Assembly: GCA_963662175.1 (NCBI GenBank)
Contig: OY759217.1
Coordinates: 12,712,562 to 12,776,561 of the forward strand
Origin: Aradus depressus
Lineage: Eukaryota; Arthropoda; Insecta; Hemiptera; Aradidae
DNA: 64,000 nt
Direction: 5' to 3'
Positions 32,940 through 43,690 of the stretch are shown here, in pieces. A program made the translations under genes and the position numbers. The notes under the pieces were generated by a model. The model did no database searches and had not been told where the DNA came from. It worked only from the letters and a program-made list of their open reading frames with translations. Every line of letters begins with the position of its first letter. The first letter of the stretch is position 1.

Positions 32940-33750
32940 GCGGCCGATTTTAGGGGGGGCACCCAACCTGTAATTTATGGTAATGATACGAGCTTTTGTA
33001 ATAAAAAGCAGAAATAATAAGAAAAACAAGAAAAAAAAAAAAAAAACATACACATATAATGAGGGTTATGTGAGTGGAGTGGAGGGGAGGGGGCCCAAAG
33101 ATCATTATCATGTTGAGATGGGAAGAATACCGTTATGTTCAAAGTGTGTTTTAGGTCAACCGAGTCATCTCAACTTAGAATCAGCGACAGAGGCGTAGAC
33201 AGCAAAGAGGACATACATTTTAAAATTATTTAATTTTTTTGTTGAAAATCCCTTTTTACCAGAAATCCGGGAACTCGGCAAATCCTCTAGGAATGTCGCA
33301 AAAGTCAGGTATACCTGACATAGCATAAGGAAGTGTTGAAATTGTACGAAAATCCAGGTCGAATTTTCAAGTCAAAGCTTACTTTGATCTGATCGAAGAG
33401 ACCACTTTACTTCGGGGCCTAAGTCATGATAATATCATCATTAATATATTATATTAATGATCTAATCGAAACTATTTTCAAGTGACAGTTCTAGAGAAAA
33501 ATGTTTTGCAGGTCGTCTAGTTTTCGAAATACATGTCGAAAACCGTCGTGAGAGGTCGTTTTGAAACAAACATTTTTAGACATTACCTTGATTTACTTGA
33601 AAACGATTAGTTTTATCGAAAAATGGGTCCCTACCAAAAATATTCCCTATTAAAGTTCCAATTGCTAATATGTCCTCAGATTTGAGATAGGAAACATACG
33701 ATCAAATTTACAGCGTCTCAAAGATTGAAAAATAAATTTCCATAGGGAAT
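32940..33750. other. Diverged interspersed repeat
   Basis: 33520-33720 matches 10690-10900 in blocks (GGTCGTCTAGTTTTCGAAAT, ATGTCGAAAACCGTCG, CTTGAAAACGATTAG, TACCAAAAATATTCC). Function unknown. G- and A-rich runs lie at 32930-33050. Confidence 0.45.
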
Positions 33751-34439
33751 ATTTCAAAATGATGGAATTGTATCGCGTAGCTACGAATTATAAAAATTAA
33801 AAGTAAAAATAAAAAAATATTATTGATATTAAAAAAAAATGGGTATAAGAAAGTACTCTCAAAATTACGCTGTACAAGGGAAAAAAAACGCTGACAAAGC
33901 ATTACTTTCATTAACCAGTTAGTGCCAGTATGAAATAAATTTGAGAGATCTGTAAAAGCGTGGTTGTTACAAGAAAGTCCTGTAATTTTAACAATACATT
34001 TAGTAAACATTTTGATACCACAGTTCTCCGAGCTTTAGAATGTACAATTTTGTCCCTAAACCCTGTCAGGGGATGATTATAACACCCCCTCGTATCTTCC
34101 CCTGGTATAATAAAGTATTTAATTATTTTGGTTATAATCGTACTTTTAGTTATTTACGAGACCTTTTCAGTCACTTTCAGCCTTGGATGGTGGAGATCTG
34201 CAAAGCGAAATTCAGGATTGTGTATTGCGAACTACATCCGTGAAATTGGTTGTATGCAAACTCGATCTGAAGAAGCCAGATTGAAGACGTACGGACGCAG
34301 CGAAATGAGACTAATGATAACCTCCTCTAGATTCGCTTCGTCTGAAGAAGCCAGATGAGGGAAATGAACGGGGCGAAATCGAATTGCGCCAAACATCCTT
34401 TCTAACTCATACTGATTTCTCATGATGAATCGTTTTTTC
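33751..34439. other. No recognisable feature
   Basis: Short overlapping frames (34040-34465) carry a duplicated TCTGAAGAAGCCAGATTGAA-type piece (34266 and 34351), but no domain. Not called. Confidence 0.3.
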
Positions 34440-34447
34440 GTTCTGAC

Positions 34448-34940
34448 CAGTGGCGTAACTACCACCGGTCCAGCGGGTGCAGTGGCGTGGGGCCCCCGGG
34501 CACAAGGGGCCCCTATTGATTTTTTTTTTTTTTGCTTGTTTGTTGCGAAAAAACAGCAATTACTTATTATGTAACAATTTTATTTCCATGGAAAACACGG
34601 ATTACATATTTAACAATAAGAACCTTCAGGTTTTTGGTAGCGACTTTTCGGGGCCCCATTTTACCTAATGGGCACTATTTTGCCTAATTTTATAATTTTA
34701 CACCCCCAAATCTTACAATCCATCATTTGTTTTTAAAAACATAGACAAAGAAATTGAACATTTTGGAAACTGTGAATAACTGTAAACTGTAAATAACTGA
34801 TAACTGTTAATACAGCGTTCGCACAGATTTTTGCAGTGTTTCTTCGACTACTTTTTTTTTTTTTTTTTTTTTTGCTTGTAAGCGGGGGCCCCCGACACCC
34901 ACCATGCACCGGGGCTCCGGGAGGGATCGTTACGCCACTG
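34448..34940. mobile_element. hAT-type MITE with 8-bp TSD
   Basis: Ends CAGTGGCGTAAC and GTTACGCCACTG are inverted repeats of the hAT type. Flanks GTTCTGAC (34440-34447) and GTTCTGAT (34941-34948) form an 8-bp target duplication with one mismatch. Subterminal GGGGCCCCCGGGC / GCGGGGGCCCCCG stretches also pair. There is no transposase, so it is non-autonomous. Confidence 0.85.
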
Positions 34941-34948
34941 GTTCTGAT

Positions 34949-35660
34949 TGTGTTTATATTCTCTATTAGTCCGATAGTCGAAGTCCTGTGATATATTATG
35001 AAAATGTGCGATATCGAACTAAAGCAAATGGAAATATAATTGACATATTATATCGCTTATATTGAGAAATAAAAATTTTTTTATGAACTATATGTTTGTC
35101 TATATCAGGAGAACTTGGACTGTTTCACTACAAGGACCGACGGGAAATTTTATTTCTTCGGATAAATCAACTGGATTTACAAATAATAAGTGGTTTCTAC
35201 GCCACAATTTTGTAGTGATACCTAATACATTCTTGTAATTTGTACAAACTTTGTTAGTTTGTAAGGTAATATATAATATGTACGTAGGCAGTGTTAATAA
35301 AATGTGTTTTGGCGGAGTTCAATGTTTTTCAATTTATACCTTTTTTCAAATGAGCGCAGTTCAATACAAGGATTATGAGGAGGCATACAATTTGGCGCAA
35401 TTTAATAACGGCCTATGAACAACATCAGAAGGGATACAGACAACTCGAGGCCTTGAATAGTGCAAAGCCTTAATTGTAAGAGGGCTTCAGAATGTTCTTG
35501 CAGTTATAAGGGATGCAGATAATGGAGACAGTTCCTAATATGGCAACTGCGCACGAAATGCAATGCGGATCTCATCTGCTTAATTTCTTCGCTGCCGGTA
35601 TGTATACGTTGTACATCCGCATGTACAAAACTAGGGAAGCTTGAAGAAACAAGAAACTGC
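34949..35660. other. Unassigned; intron-like
   Basis: AT-rich then mixed sequence with no repeat family recognised. If the candidate exon at 35667 is real, this is intron on its 3' side. Confidence 0.3.
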
Positions 35661-35666
35661 ACTTAC

Positions 35667-35701
35667 GCCGTTGAGCTCCGAAGTTTGCTCCTCGTTGAGA
35701 T
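35667..35701 (-). CDS. Candidate 35-nt microexon
   Basis: On the minus strand, TTATTTTGTTTCAG precedes and GTAAGT follows a 35-nt segment. After two carry-over bases, one frame reads LNEEQTSELNG; all three frames are open, so frame choice rests on the acidic, protein-like look of this one. The parent gene is unknown. Both splice sites match consensus well, which is rare in this AT-rich area, but a 35-nt exon is easy to produce by chance. Confidence 0.4.
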
Positions 35702-35975
35702 CTGAAACAAAATAATCAATATTTTAAGACTAAATAAATTAAATAATGGTGTTAATACAAATAATGACAAAGAGAAATAAAAACAATGTAATGTTTCAAA
35801 TTAACAATTACCATTTTGTTAATAAATATTGATACACTAATCATGCATAAATAGAAGATAATTTAGAAAAATTAAGAAGGTCTAATGAAAACAAATAAAA
35901 TGTGACTATTCCAAAATCAATGGACCGTTAGGGCTAAGAATCAGTTGCCTTGGATACGGATCGTCCTCATACTAA

Positions 35976-36551
35976 AGGGGCCCTCACTGGCAAAAATTTC
36001 GCTCAAAATTTTGAGCACAAATATTGAGCTTATTTTTGTACAAAATATTGAATGGTCGTGGACCCCTCACACTACACAAAAATATTGCACAAAATTTGAG
36101 TGTCGACTAAACATTCGTGATGGAAGCATGGCGCATCGCGTTGTACTCAACCATAGCCGCATACGTTTCTTTGCCCAGGGCAAACCCGGAGGTTGAAAGT
36201 AGCGTAGTTGTATTGTGTGCAGTGTTGAAGGATTCTTTAAATAATAAGAAGAAAAGAGTGTGGGTCAGGAATTATTTGAAGAAGCGACCGACCCATGGTC
36301 ATCGTAACCTACTTCGCGAACTGAGCTTGGAACCTACACTTTATAAAAATTTCCTCACACTGCGCTCTCATGCTACAAAATATTGACAGGTCCGCAAAAA
36401 TTTTCTAAACTTTCAGAAAACTTTTGAACGCCCCACAAAATATTGAATACTCCTTTTTTTTGCACAATATTTGTCCTCACACTCAATATTTTTGCACAAA
36501 ACCGACATCTTCAAATTTTTGAGCGAAATTTTTGCCAGTGTGAGGACCCCT
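35976..36551 (+). mobile_element. PIF/Harbinger-derived element, 576 bp
   Basis: TIRs AGGGGCCCTCACTGGCAAAA and its near complement (AGGGGTCCTCACACTGGC read from the right), continuing AATTTCGCTCAAAA. The 3-bp duplication TAA (35973-35975 and 36552-36554) is the PIF/Harbinger hallmark. It contains a transposase N-terminal remnant. Confidence 0.85.
36117..36386 (+). pseudogene. Harbinger transposase N-terminal fragment
   Basis: 89 residues with KRVWVRNYLKKRPTHG at about 47-62, then LLRELSLEPTLYKNFL. This is the conserved N-terminal stretch of Harbinger transposases (RVWVR..L..R...G......EL...D...F.NF.R). The DDE catalytic region is deleted; the right TIR follows the stop by about 165 bp. The frame and start codon are intact, so a short peptide could be made, possibly a DNA- or partner-binding remnant. 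It cannot transpose DNA itself. Confidence 0.8.
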
Positions 36552-36611
36552 TAAACTTTGTGTCAATACATTCATTATATCGACAGTTATTGGGGTTTTT
36601 GTGTAAAGCCC

Positions 36612-37400
36612 TGTGATCTAAACAATTACACAAATTATAATTATTAATATATTACAAAATCAATTATTATTATTTGTATAAAAACAGCTGTTAGGAATGA
36701 AGTAACTTAGTTAGTGAATAAATATACAAAGATGGACTAATCGCATTTTGTTTAAAAACGAATGATGAACAACCAATGAATGGAGAACAAAAGACGACGA
36801 GCAGCTGTTTCAAATAGTCAAGAGACAGTCTAGAGAGAGTGTTGTTAGGGTTAAGATGTAGTGTACACAGTATAGAGAGAGATGTTTAACAGTTAAAGAC
36901 TCTAAGTGAGAGAAGTGAACCAAGCAAGAGTGAAAAAATAACAGTGAAGTACGTAGATGCGCAAAGATACTTTTTATTTATTGATATGTATATATGCCCA
37001 AAATAAGAAATTTAAAGAGTTGCCACAATAAAAAAGAAAAGAGAGTAAAGTAGTTTTAGAAATTAGTTCATGAGGTTTTTCTTGTAAATAGTTTAATTTT
37101 TTTATTTTCCAATATTAGTTATTAAATTTATAAAATTATTAAATAAACCCAATATTTGTTTTCTTATTCATTTTCGCTGTGAACCCAGTAAGATAATTTA
37201 TACCTTTGGATAAGGTTAAACAGTTTTGCAAATTTAGGAAAACAAGATGGCATCTCATTATTATATTTAGAAGAAATCCAAATGAAATAATTATTAATTG
37301 AAATTTTTTTTAATACGTGCACTTTCTTCAAAATTAGTTGTGAACTCTCGATATTTTTTTTTTAGGCTCCTTTTCGGAAACTGAGTTTGAATTTAAATAT
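36612..37400 (+). repeat. Direct repeat, copy 1 (possible LTR)
   Basis: Shared with 38285-38737 plus 43380-43690: ATAAAAACAGCTGTTAGGA, GTGAATAAATATACAAA, GAACAACCAATGAAT, TATATGCCCAAAATAA, AAGATAATTTATACCTTTGG and GAAGAAATCCAAATGAAA. Roughly 780 bp, moderately diverged. It may be a pair of LTRs about 1.6 kb apart or a plain duplication. TGTGAT lies at the left edge. Confidence 0.6.
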
Positions 37401-37429
37401 TAATATTATGCAAATTAATATTATATATT

Positions 37430-37660
37430 ATGCAGTTATTGTGTTAAGGCTCCCACCTACCCCCCCCTCCCCCTCCCCCTGGCCTATTTGGCTGAAAATC
37501 AATAGGTGTCGTCCCTAGAGGCTTCTGGGTATTTTGTTTTCATTTTTGGAATTAGGAGGTTGAAAATATGAAATTGCTCTGAAAACTCAACCATTCCACT
37601 TCCCATATAATACTTCGTACAATTGGGGGAGGGGGGGGGGGGGGGGGGGGGGGGAAGTAT
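37430..37660 (-). repeat. Family X start side, minus, with poly-G
   Basis: GTTATTGTGTTAAGGCTCCC, GGCTGAAAATCAATAGGTGT, then AAAACTCAACCATTCC and TATAATACTTCG at the start hairpin. A long poly-G run (about 37627-37655) follows. Confidence 0.65.
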
Positions 37661-38284
37661 AAGGGTATAAAGTATAATTTTATAGAAAGAGATGAAGAAA
37701 ATAAAACTAAAGATGCTTTTCTATTTGGGTGTCACGTAAAAAATTGTGTTGTGGAAAGTGTGCCTGTACGTAGTTTGACTGAGACAAGTTTATTTTCTGC
37801 TCCTGGGGGGGGGGGGGGGGGGGGGGGGCTGTGTTAGTAGCTGAGGAGGTCACGTGGCCCCCACCCCTCTGTTTAATCAGGACCAATCTCTGGGCAATTG
37901 GAAAAGTTTTTTTGGTTACCCGCGCCCGCCAAACCGCGGGTAAATATCCACCAATCAGACCTCGTTTGCCAACAGCACGCCACCCACCCCCATCCTATCC
38001 TATTCTCACTGCCTCAATTTGGATTAGATACCCGACCACCCAGCAATTATACACACTAATTAATTATCTGAGTAAATAAAATAGTTGGGGGGGAGGCTAT
38101 CTCTACATATGTATCTGTATTTTAGAAAACTATTTGGTTTTTTCCGTTTCACGTTAAACCATACAATTTTTTTTTTTTTCGTTTTTGTTCAATTAGTCAT
38201 TTAATAAAATAATGAAAGTTGCAGAATTACTTCTACTATTTCACCTTATTAAGTCCCACTTCAGAAGCCAAATATTTTTTTAAA
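37661..38284. other. Unassigned, with poly-G run
   Basis: Poly-G at about 37805-37828. An 82-codon frame (37831-38079) shows no domain. Nothing else recognised. Confidence 0.4.
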
Positions 38285-38737
38285 AAATGTGTTGTGATGT
38301 AAACAATTTACATAGGTACATCAAGATTATCAAAATATTATAAAATTAATTATATTTATTTGTATAAAAACAGCTGTTAGGAGTGAAGTAACTTAATTAG
38401 TGAATAAATATACAAAAATGAACTAGTCGCATTTCATTTTAAAACGAAATGTGAACAACCAATGAATTAAGAACAAATGACGACGATCAGCTGTTTGAAA
38501 TAGTCTAGAGTTTCGTAGTTGAGATGTAAAGGTGGACAGTCTAGACAATGTTTTTACGCTTAAAGTGTGGTGAACCAAGAAGAAGTGAAATAGATTATTT
38601 ATTTATATGTTTATATGCCCAAAATAACCTCAATTTAAAGAATGGCCACAATATTTAAAAAGAAAAGAGACTAAAATAGATTTAGAAATTAGTTAGTAAG
38701 ATTTTTTTAAATTGTAAGTAATTTGATTTTTTTTTTT
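38285..38737 (+). repeat. Direct repeat, copy 2, left part
   Basis: Matches 36630-37100. It is interrupted by LINE B and resumes at 43380. Confidence 0.7.
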
Positions 38738-38997
38738 ATATTGATATTCTGATTAACAGCTGTGATATTGATATAGTAAACATCATTTTTTTTTTGTGCT
38801 CTTCAATATTTTTGTTAAAAAAGTATATTCTGTTTGTTTAAATTTGTTTAAAATCTTATCTTATTTTTGGTTTGAGTTGTTTTGTTTTGTTTAAGAACTT
38901 TTTCATAATGCAAGTCAAAACATCGTAAGCTAGCTGATTTTTATTTATTTTATTTATTATTTTTTTTTTTTATTATTATTTTCTTTTATTTCATTTA

Positions 38998-40311
38998 ATG
39001 GCAACCATTGAGGAAAAGAAAGAAGTCAACAATGCTGTGCCAGTAATCACACCGTGGCAAAAAGCATTTTCCAGAAAGAGGTCCGCTATAGAAAATAGAG
39101 ACCCAAGGAAAATCGCTCGTCCTGCAGACACCATTCCTGTAAGTAACCCTTACACTCCATTAGCAACAAAAGATGACAACATGGAGACAGTAAAGGAAAC
39201 TTTCGAGAAACCTCCTCCTATTTTCATTAAAGATGAAGTGACCAGTTGCAAGCACTTCATTGAAGAATTAATTAAAACTTCTGGGCCCGATTCCTTCATA
39301 TTGAAAGCCACGACAAGAGGGATTACCTTATATCCCACGAAGCCCGAACACTATAGGGCATTCATCCATCTTCTCGATAACCATAAAGTTGAGTATCACA
39401 CTTATCAACTGAAGTCGGAAAAGGTGCCGAGGGTGGTAGTTCGTGGCCTTCATCCTTCGTCCGACAAGGAGGAGATCATCGCAGCCTTCAGTGAGAAGGG
39501 TTATCAGGTGAAAGGAGTCATGAATGTCTACAAGAAATCATGGCTCCAACAAGACCCCAGTGTGCCCGACTCCGCTCCAATCAATGTCCCCCTCCCACTA
39601 TTTTTTATCGACATAGAACCGAAGACATTTAACGAAAATATCTTTGATATTAAATCTTTACTGTACTGCAAAGTGACAGTAGAGGAACCCTATAGAACAA
39701 GGTCTATAGTCCAGTGCAAAAGATGTCAGTCGTACGGACACACCCAATCATTTTGCAGACTGCGCCATAAGTGCGTGCGGTGCGGTCAGGACCATGTCTC
39801 TGGTACATGCCAGAAACCAAGAACCACTGCAGCCACATGTGCCAACTGCAAGGGCTCTCACCCTGCCAACTACAGGGGGTGCATTGTCTACCAAGAACTT
39901 CGAAATCGACGGACAATTTCTTCTACTCCAGTAGACAACAAGAGGTTTACGCCGTCGATGAATTCAACAGCTTTTCCCGTCATGCCTCAAAGGACTCAAC
40001 CAACTCCGGCGACTCATCCTGCAGCGACTGGGCGGCCACATGTCAGTGCCTTCCGTCCACCACCCGCTACAGAAAGGAAATCCAGCTACGCAGATTCCCT
40101 TCGACGTCAGAGAACTTCTGGACTGGACAGATCCGATCCTCCGTCAGGGGGCATGGGAGAGGAAGGGTCCCAGTGGTCACCTCCTAATAATGGTATCCCT
40201 CCACATTTTAATAACTTTTTATCAAGTCTACAAACTATCATCCAGCCTCTTGTCACCCTCCTTTCACAGTTATCACAAATGACACAACTCTTCACACAGT
40301 ATGCACACTAA
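38998..40311 (+). CDS. LINE B ORF1, zinc-knuckle nucleocapsid-like protein
   Basis: 437 residues, RNA-binding ORF1 protein. The N-terminus is charged. Residues about 75-220 correspond to the PRE/C2HC-associated domain (PRVVVRGLHPSSDKEEIIAA). Knuckles are CKRCQSYGHTQSFC at about 240-253, CVRCGQDHVSGTC at about 259-271 and CANCKGSHPANYRGC at about 281-295. These are the same three spacings as family A. The C-terminal third is Pro/Ser/Thr-rich and ends in a leucine-rich stretch (QTIIQPLVTLLSQLSQ). The ORF2 start lies 11 bases before its stop, in a different relative frame from family A. Confidence 0.9.
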   Translation: MATIEEKKEVNNAVPVITPWQKAFSRKRSAIENRDPRKIARPADTIPVSNPYTPLATKDDNMETVKETFEKPPPIFIKDEVTSCKHFIEELIKTSGPDSFILKATTRGITLYPTKPEHYRAFIHLLDNHKVEYHTYQLKSEKVPRVVVRGLHPSSDKEEIIAAFSEKGYQVKGVMNVYKKSWLQQDPSVPDSAPINVPLPLFFIDIEPKTFNENIFDIKSLLYCKVTVEEPYRTRSIVQCKRCQSYGHTQSFCRLRHKCVRCGQDHVSGTCQKPRTTAATCANCKGSHPANYRGCIVYQELRNRRTISSTPVDNKRFTPSMNSTAFPVMPQRTQPTPATHPAATGRPHVSAFRPPPATERKSSYADSLRRQRTSGLDRSDPPSGGMGEEGSQWSPPNNGIPPHFNNFLSSLQTIIQPLVTLLSQLSQMTQLFTQYAH

Positions 40312-43009
40312 TTCACTCACCATTGGTTCCTTGTCAGTTCTTCTGTGGAATGCGAACGGACTTATACAACATAAAAACGAACTGGACATACTTCTACATG
40401 ACAGACGGATTGACGTTGCCCTAATCTCTGAAACCCACCTGACGTCCAAATCAAAATTGTCTTTCCGGAACTATACTATACATCGAGCTGATCATCCTGA
40501 CGACACTAGTCACGGCGGGGCAGCTGTTGTCATAAAGTCCTCACTCACACACTACCCACTTCCGAACGTAACCACACCTCACATCCAGGCAGCAGCTATC
40601 ACTCTACATACACGACACAAAAAGATTAACCTTGTTGCCGTTTATTGCCCTCCGAGGTTCGCCATAGCTCCTGCTACATTTTCAGCATTTTTCCGGAAAT
40701 GGGGACCCTGTTTCATTGCCGGTGGAGACTACAATGCTAAACACCAGCAATGGGGCTCGCGGCTCTGTACACCGAGGGGAAGGAGTCTCAATACTACAAT
40801 CAACAATGACAACTTACAAACCACTTCACCGAGTACACCAACATACTGGCCAACTTCAAGACGCAAATTACCAGACCTACTTGACTTTTTTGTACACAAA
40901 GGTTTAAGAGGTATGCCATCATCTGTGAGCACCACGACCGACCTCTCTTCGGATCATTCACCGGTGTTTTTAAACGTCTGGGCGGAGCCGTCTCAAAAGG
41001 AGAGTAAACCGACGCTAACTCCAGGACTGATGGACTGGGAGTTATTCAGGGAAACCTTAAACGCTAAGCTCTCTGTACCATATTCCCTAAAGACAGAGGA
41101 GGAGCTAGAGCAGGCAGTGGAGTTCTACACATGTAGTGTTCAGGAAGCCGCATGGTCTTCATCATTTCCCTCAAAGCTGGCTTCCAGGCAAGATCTACCG
41201 GCTTACCCAGAGTACATTCGCAGATTGATCAGGGAGAAGCGGAGAGCACGGCAGATATGGCAATCCTCCAGACTACCGACTGACAAACAGATATACAATC
41301 GACTGAATAACAAACTGAACACGGAAATTAAACTATTTCGAAAAGCTAAATTTGATACTTACTTCTCCAACTTGAATGCTGAAAGTGGCAGTCTCTGGCG
41401 AAAAACTCGTCGGGTGCTGCGTCAACCAGCAACGTCAGTACCTCTGCGATATGACAATGACTCATGGGCCATAACAGACGAGGAGAAAGCAGAGCGCTTC
41501 GCCTCCCATCTCACACAAACCTTCACACCTCATCCAGACATGCATGATTTAACACATGAAACACATGTCTCACAAACACTACATATCCCATTACCCCTTT
41601 CACTCCCTCCCAAATCATTCACACCTTCTGAAGTCGCATTTGAAATTCAACACCTCCCCAAAAAGAAGTCCCCAGGGTATGACCTCATTACGGCTGAAGT
41701 TCTCAAGGAATTACCTCGGAAAGCTGTCGTGTTCCTGACAACCCTGTTTAACTGCATACTACGCACAACACGCTTTCCAATTCAATGGAAACTCTCACAC
41801 ATTCTTATGATACTAAAATCAAAGAAGCCAGAACACTCTCCTTCCTCCTACCGACCTATCAGTCTTCTTCCACTATGTTCTAAACTCTTCGAAAAATTAC
41901 TATACAAAAGGCTCATAACTATTCTTTCCAGTCAGCAAACACTTCCTCATCATCAGTTTGGCTTCCGCTCAGAACACTCCACAATACACCAGTTACACAG
42001 GGTTGTGGATTACGTGGCGTCTGCCCTAGAAAGAAAGTTTTATGCAACGGGGGCGTTCCTTGATGTAAGTCAGGCTTTTGACCGAGTTTGGCACGCGGGA
42101 CTTCTTTATAAATTGAGACCGTTGCTTCCTCACACATATTATTTAATCATTCATTCATATCTAACAAACAGATACTTCGCCGTCCGTCAGGGCTCTGCTA
42201 TCTCCTCAATAAGACCCATATTGGCGGGTGTACCGCAGGGTTCTGTCTTAGCTCCTTTATTATATACAATATACACATCTGACATGCCCACCTCCATCCA
42301 CACAATGACAGCTACATACGCCGATGACACCGCCATCTTAGCTGCTGCTGACCTTCACATACACGCCTCATTTACACTACAACACCATCTCACACAAATT
42401 GAAAACTGGTGCAACACATGGAAAATCAAACTAAATACAGAAAAATCACAGCACATCACATTTACACTTCGACGAGAAACATGCCCCCCCGTTTTCATCT
42501 ACGACAAGCCCCTCCCTCAAACTAATACTGTACGATACCTAGGACTGACATTGGATCGAAGACTGACATGGAATCCTCACACACGTCTCACACGAAACAC
42601 GCTGAACCGTCGACTCAAAATACTCTACGGACTTCTAAATAGACGATCAAAATTAGACATGACACAAAAACGGAACTGTTATACTTACTTACTTAGACCA
42701 TTATGGACATACGGATCACAGATTTACGGTTCAGCAAAAACATCCAACATCAAACGAATTCAGGCATTTCAGTCAAAAACCCTCAGACTGATAACACAAT
42801 GCCCCCCATACATAAACAACAGAACACTTCATAACGATCTTATGATACACACAGTACCCGACACAATACAAACTATTTACATACGTTTTTTTAGAAAACT
42901 TTACACACATACAAATCCAGAAATACGTACTTTATCTTCACAACACTTACCACAAAACCCCCCACGAAGGTTGAAGAGGAGGTGGAACCGCGACTTACTG
43001 CCACCTTAA
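40301..43009 (+). CDS. LINE B ORF2, endonuclease-reverse transcriptase
   Basis: 902 residues, the same length as family A ORF2. The APE endonuclease occupies about 1-225: VLLWNANGL, LISETHL, AGGDYNAKHQQWG and LSSDHSPVFLNV. The reverse transcriptase follows: KSPGYDLITAEVL, YRPISLLPLCSKLFE, QFGFRSEHSTIHQ, FLDVSQAFDRVW, GVPQGSVLAPLLY, TYADDTAIL (YADD at 673-676) and RYLGLTLDRRLTW. There is no RNase H. It ends PPRRLKRRWNRDLLPP. All catalytic residues I can place are present, so it looks competent and could also serve SINEs and truncated copies in trans. The start codon lies within the ORF1 3' end. Confidence 0.94.
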   Translation: MHTNSLTIGSLSVLLWNANGLIQHKNELDILLHDRRIDVALISETHLTSKSKLSFRNYTIHRADHPDDTSHGGAAVVIKSSLTHYPLPNVTTPHIQAAAITLHTRHKKINLVAVYCPPRFAIAPATFSAFFRKWGPCFIAGGDYNAKHQQWGSRLCTPRGRSLNTTINNDNLQTTSPSTPTYWPTSRRKLPDLLDFFVHKGLRGMPSSVSTTTDLSSDHSPVFLNVWAEPSQKESKPTLTPGLMDWELFRETLNAKLSVPYSLKTEEELEQAVEFYTCSVQEAAWSSSFPSKLASRQDLPAYPEYIRRLIREKRRARQIWQSSRLPTDKQIYNRLNNKLNTEIKLFRKAKFDTYFSNLNAESGSLWRKTRRVLRQPATSVPLRYDNDSWAITDEEKAERFASHLTQTFTPHPDMHDLTHETHVSQTLHIPLPLSLPPKSFTPSEVAFEIQHLPKKKSPGYDLITAEVLKELPRKAVVFLTTLFNCILRTTRFPIQWKLSHILMILKSKKPEHSPSSYRPISLLPLCSKLFEKLLYKRLITILSSQQTLPHHQFGFRSEHSTIHQLHRVVDYVASALERKFYATGAFLDVSQAFDRVWHAGLLYKLRPLLPHTYYLIIHSYLTNRYFAVRQGSAISSIRPILAGVPQGSVLAPLLYTIYTSDMPTSIHTMTATYADDTAILAAADLHIHASFTLQHHLTQIENWCNTWKIKLNTEKSQHITFTLRRETCPPVFIYDKPLPQTNTVRYLGLTLDRRLTWNPHTRLTRNTLNRRLKILYGLLNRRSKLDMTQKRNCYTYLLRPLWTYGSQIYGSAKTSNIKRIQAFQSKTLRLITQCPPYINNRTLHNDLMIHTVPDTIQTIYIRFFRKLYTHTNPEIRTLSSQHLPQNPPRRLKRRWNRDLLPP

Positions 43010-43379
43010 TTCCTATTCGTTCTTAATATTTTTATTTTTTTTTTATTCTTTTACATTATTTTCCTTCAGTTTTACCATCTCTCTTACCCATTCCATCAAA
43101 GTTGTCTTTCACTTCCTTTTTATTTATTTATTTATTTTTTTTAATTATTATTATTATTATTATTTATTTATTTTTTTTATTTTTCCCTTGTCCTTATAAT
43201 TAATATAAATTTTCGTCCCGAGGACCTACCACTGGGTGGCCTTCCTCTCACATGCCATTCACGCCAACGTCTCCATACCTACCAACATAGATGCTGGTTG
43301 TTGCCCCCTAGCAACAGTTGCATCTTTATGAATAAAAGCCAAAAAAAAAAAAAAAAAAAAAAATATTGATATTCTGATT

Positions 43380-43690
43380 TTATTTAAAATGTAGGTTAAG
43401 TAAAATAAACACAAATATTTGTTTTCTTATTCTATGCTATTCATTTTTCCTGTTGCCCCAGTAAGATAATTTATACCTTTGGATTAGATTTAACATTTTT
43501 GCAAATTTAGAAAAACAATATGGCATCTCTTTAGTACATTTAGAAGAAATCCAAATGAAAAATTTGTTAATTCAATTTTTTTTAAATACGAGCACTTTCT
43601 TAAAAATTGCACGTCTTGAAGTTTCGACAATTTTTTAGGCCCTTTTACTACCCTCAGTAGCCCTTTTCGGAAATTACTGTAGAAATCAAA
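43380..43690 (+). repeat. Direct repeat, copy 2, right part
   Basis: Continues the copy split by LINE B: ATATTTGTTTTCTTATTC, CCAGTAAGATAATTTATACC, AGAAGAAATCCAAATGAAA and GCCCTTTTCGGAAA. Confidence 0.7.

Larger units (their letters stand above)
35880..36610 (-). repeat. Family X copy split by Harbinger element
   Basis: AAAATCAATGGACCGTTAGG to CCTCATACTAA, then the Harbinger insertion, then ACTTTGTGTCAATACATTCA and TCGACAGTTATTGGGG. Joining across the insertion restores the family order, which confirms the insertion. Confidence 0.8.
38755..43363 (+). mobile_element. Full-length jockey-clade LINE, family B
   Basis: Target duplication TATTGATATTCTGATT at 38739-38754 and 43364-43379 fixes both ends. 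It has a 5'UTR (38755-38997), ORF1, ORF2 overlapping by 11 bases, a 3'UTR of about 330 bp with AATAAA (43331-43336), and a poly-A tail of about 22. Length is about 4.61 kb. Intact frames and a perfect duplication indicate a very recent insertion. Confidence 0.93.

Noticed and set aside
39771..40187. 138-codon plus-strand frame inside LINE B ORF1
   Set aside because: It is an out-of-frame shadow of ORF1, which carries the real zinc knuckles.
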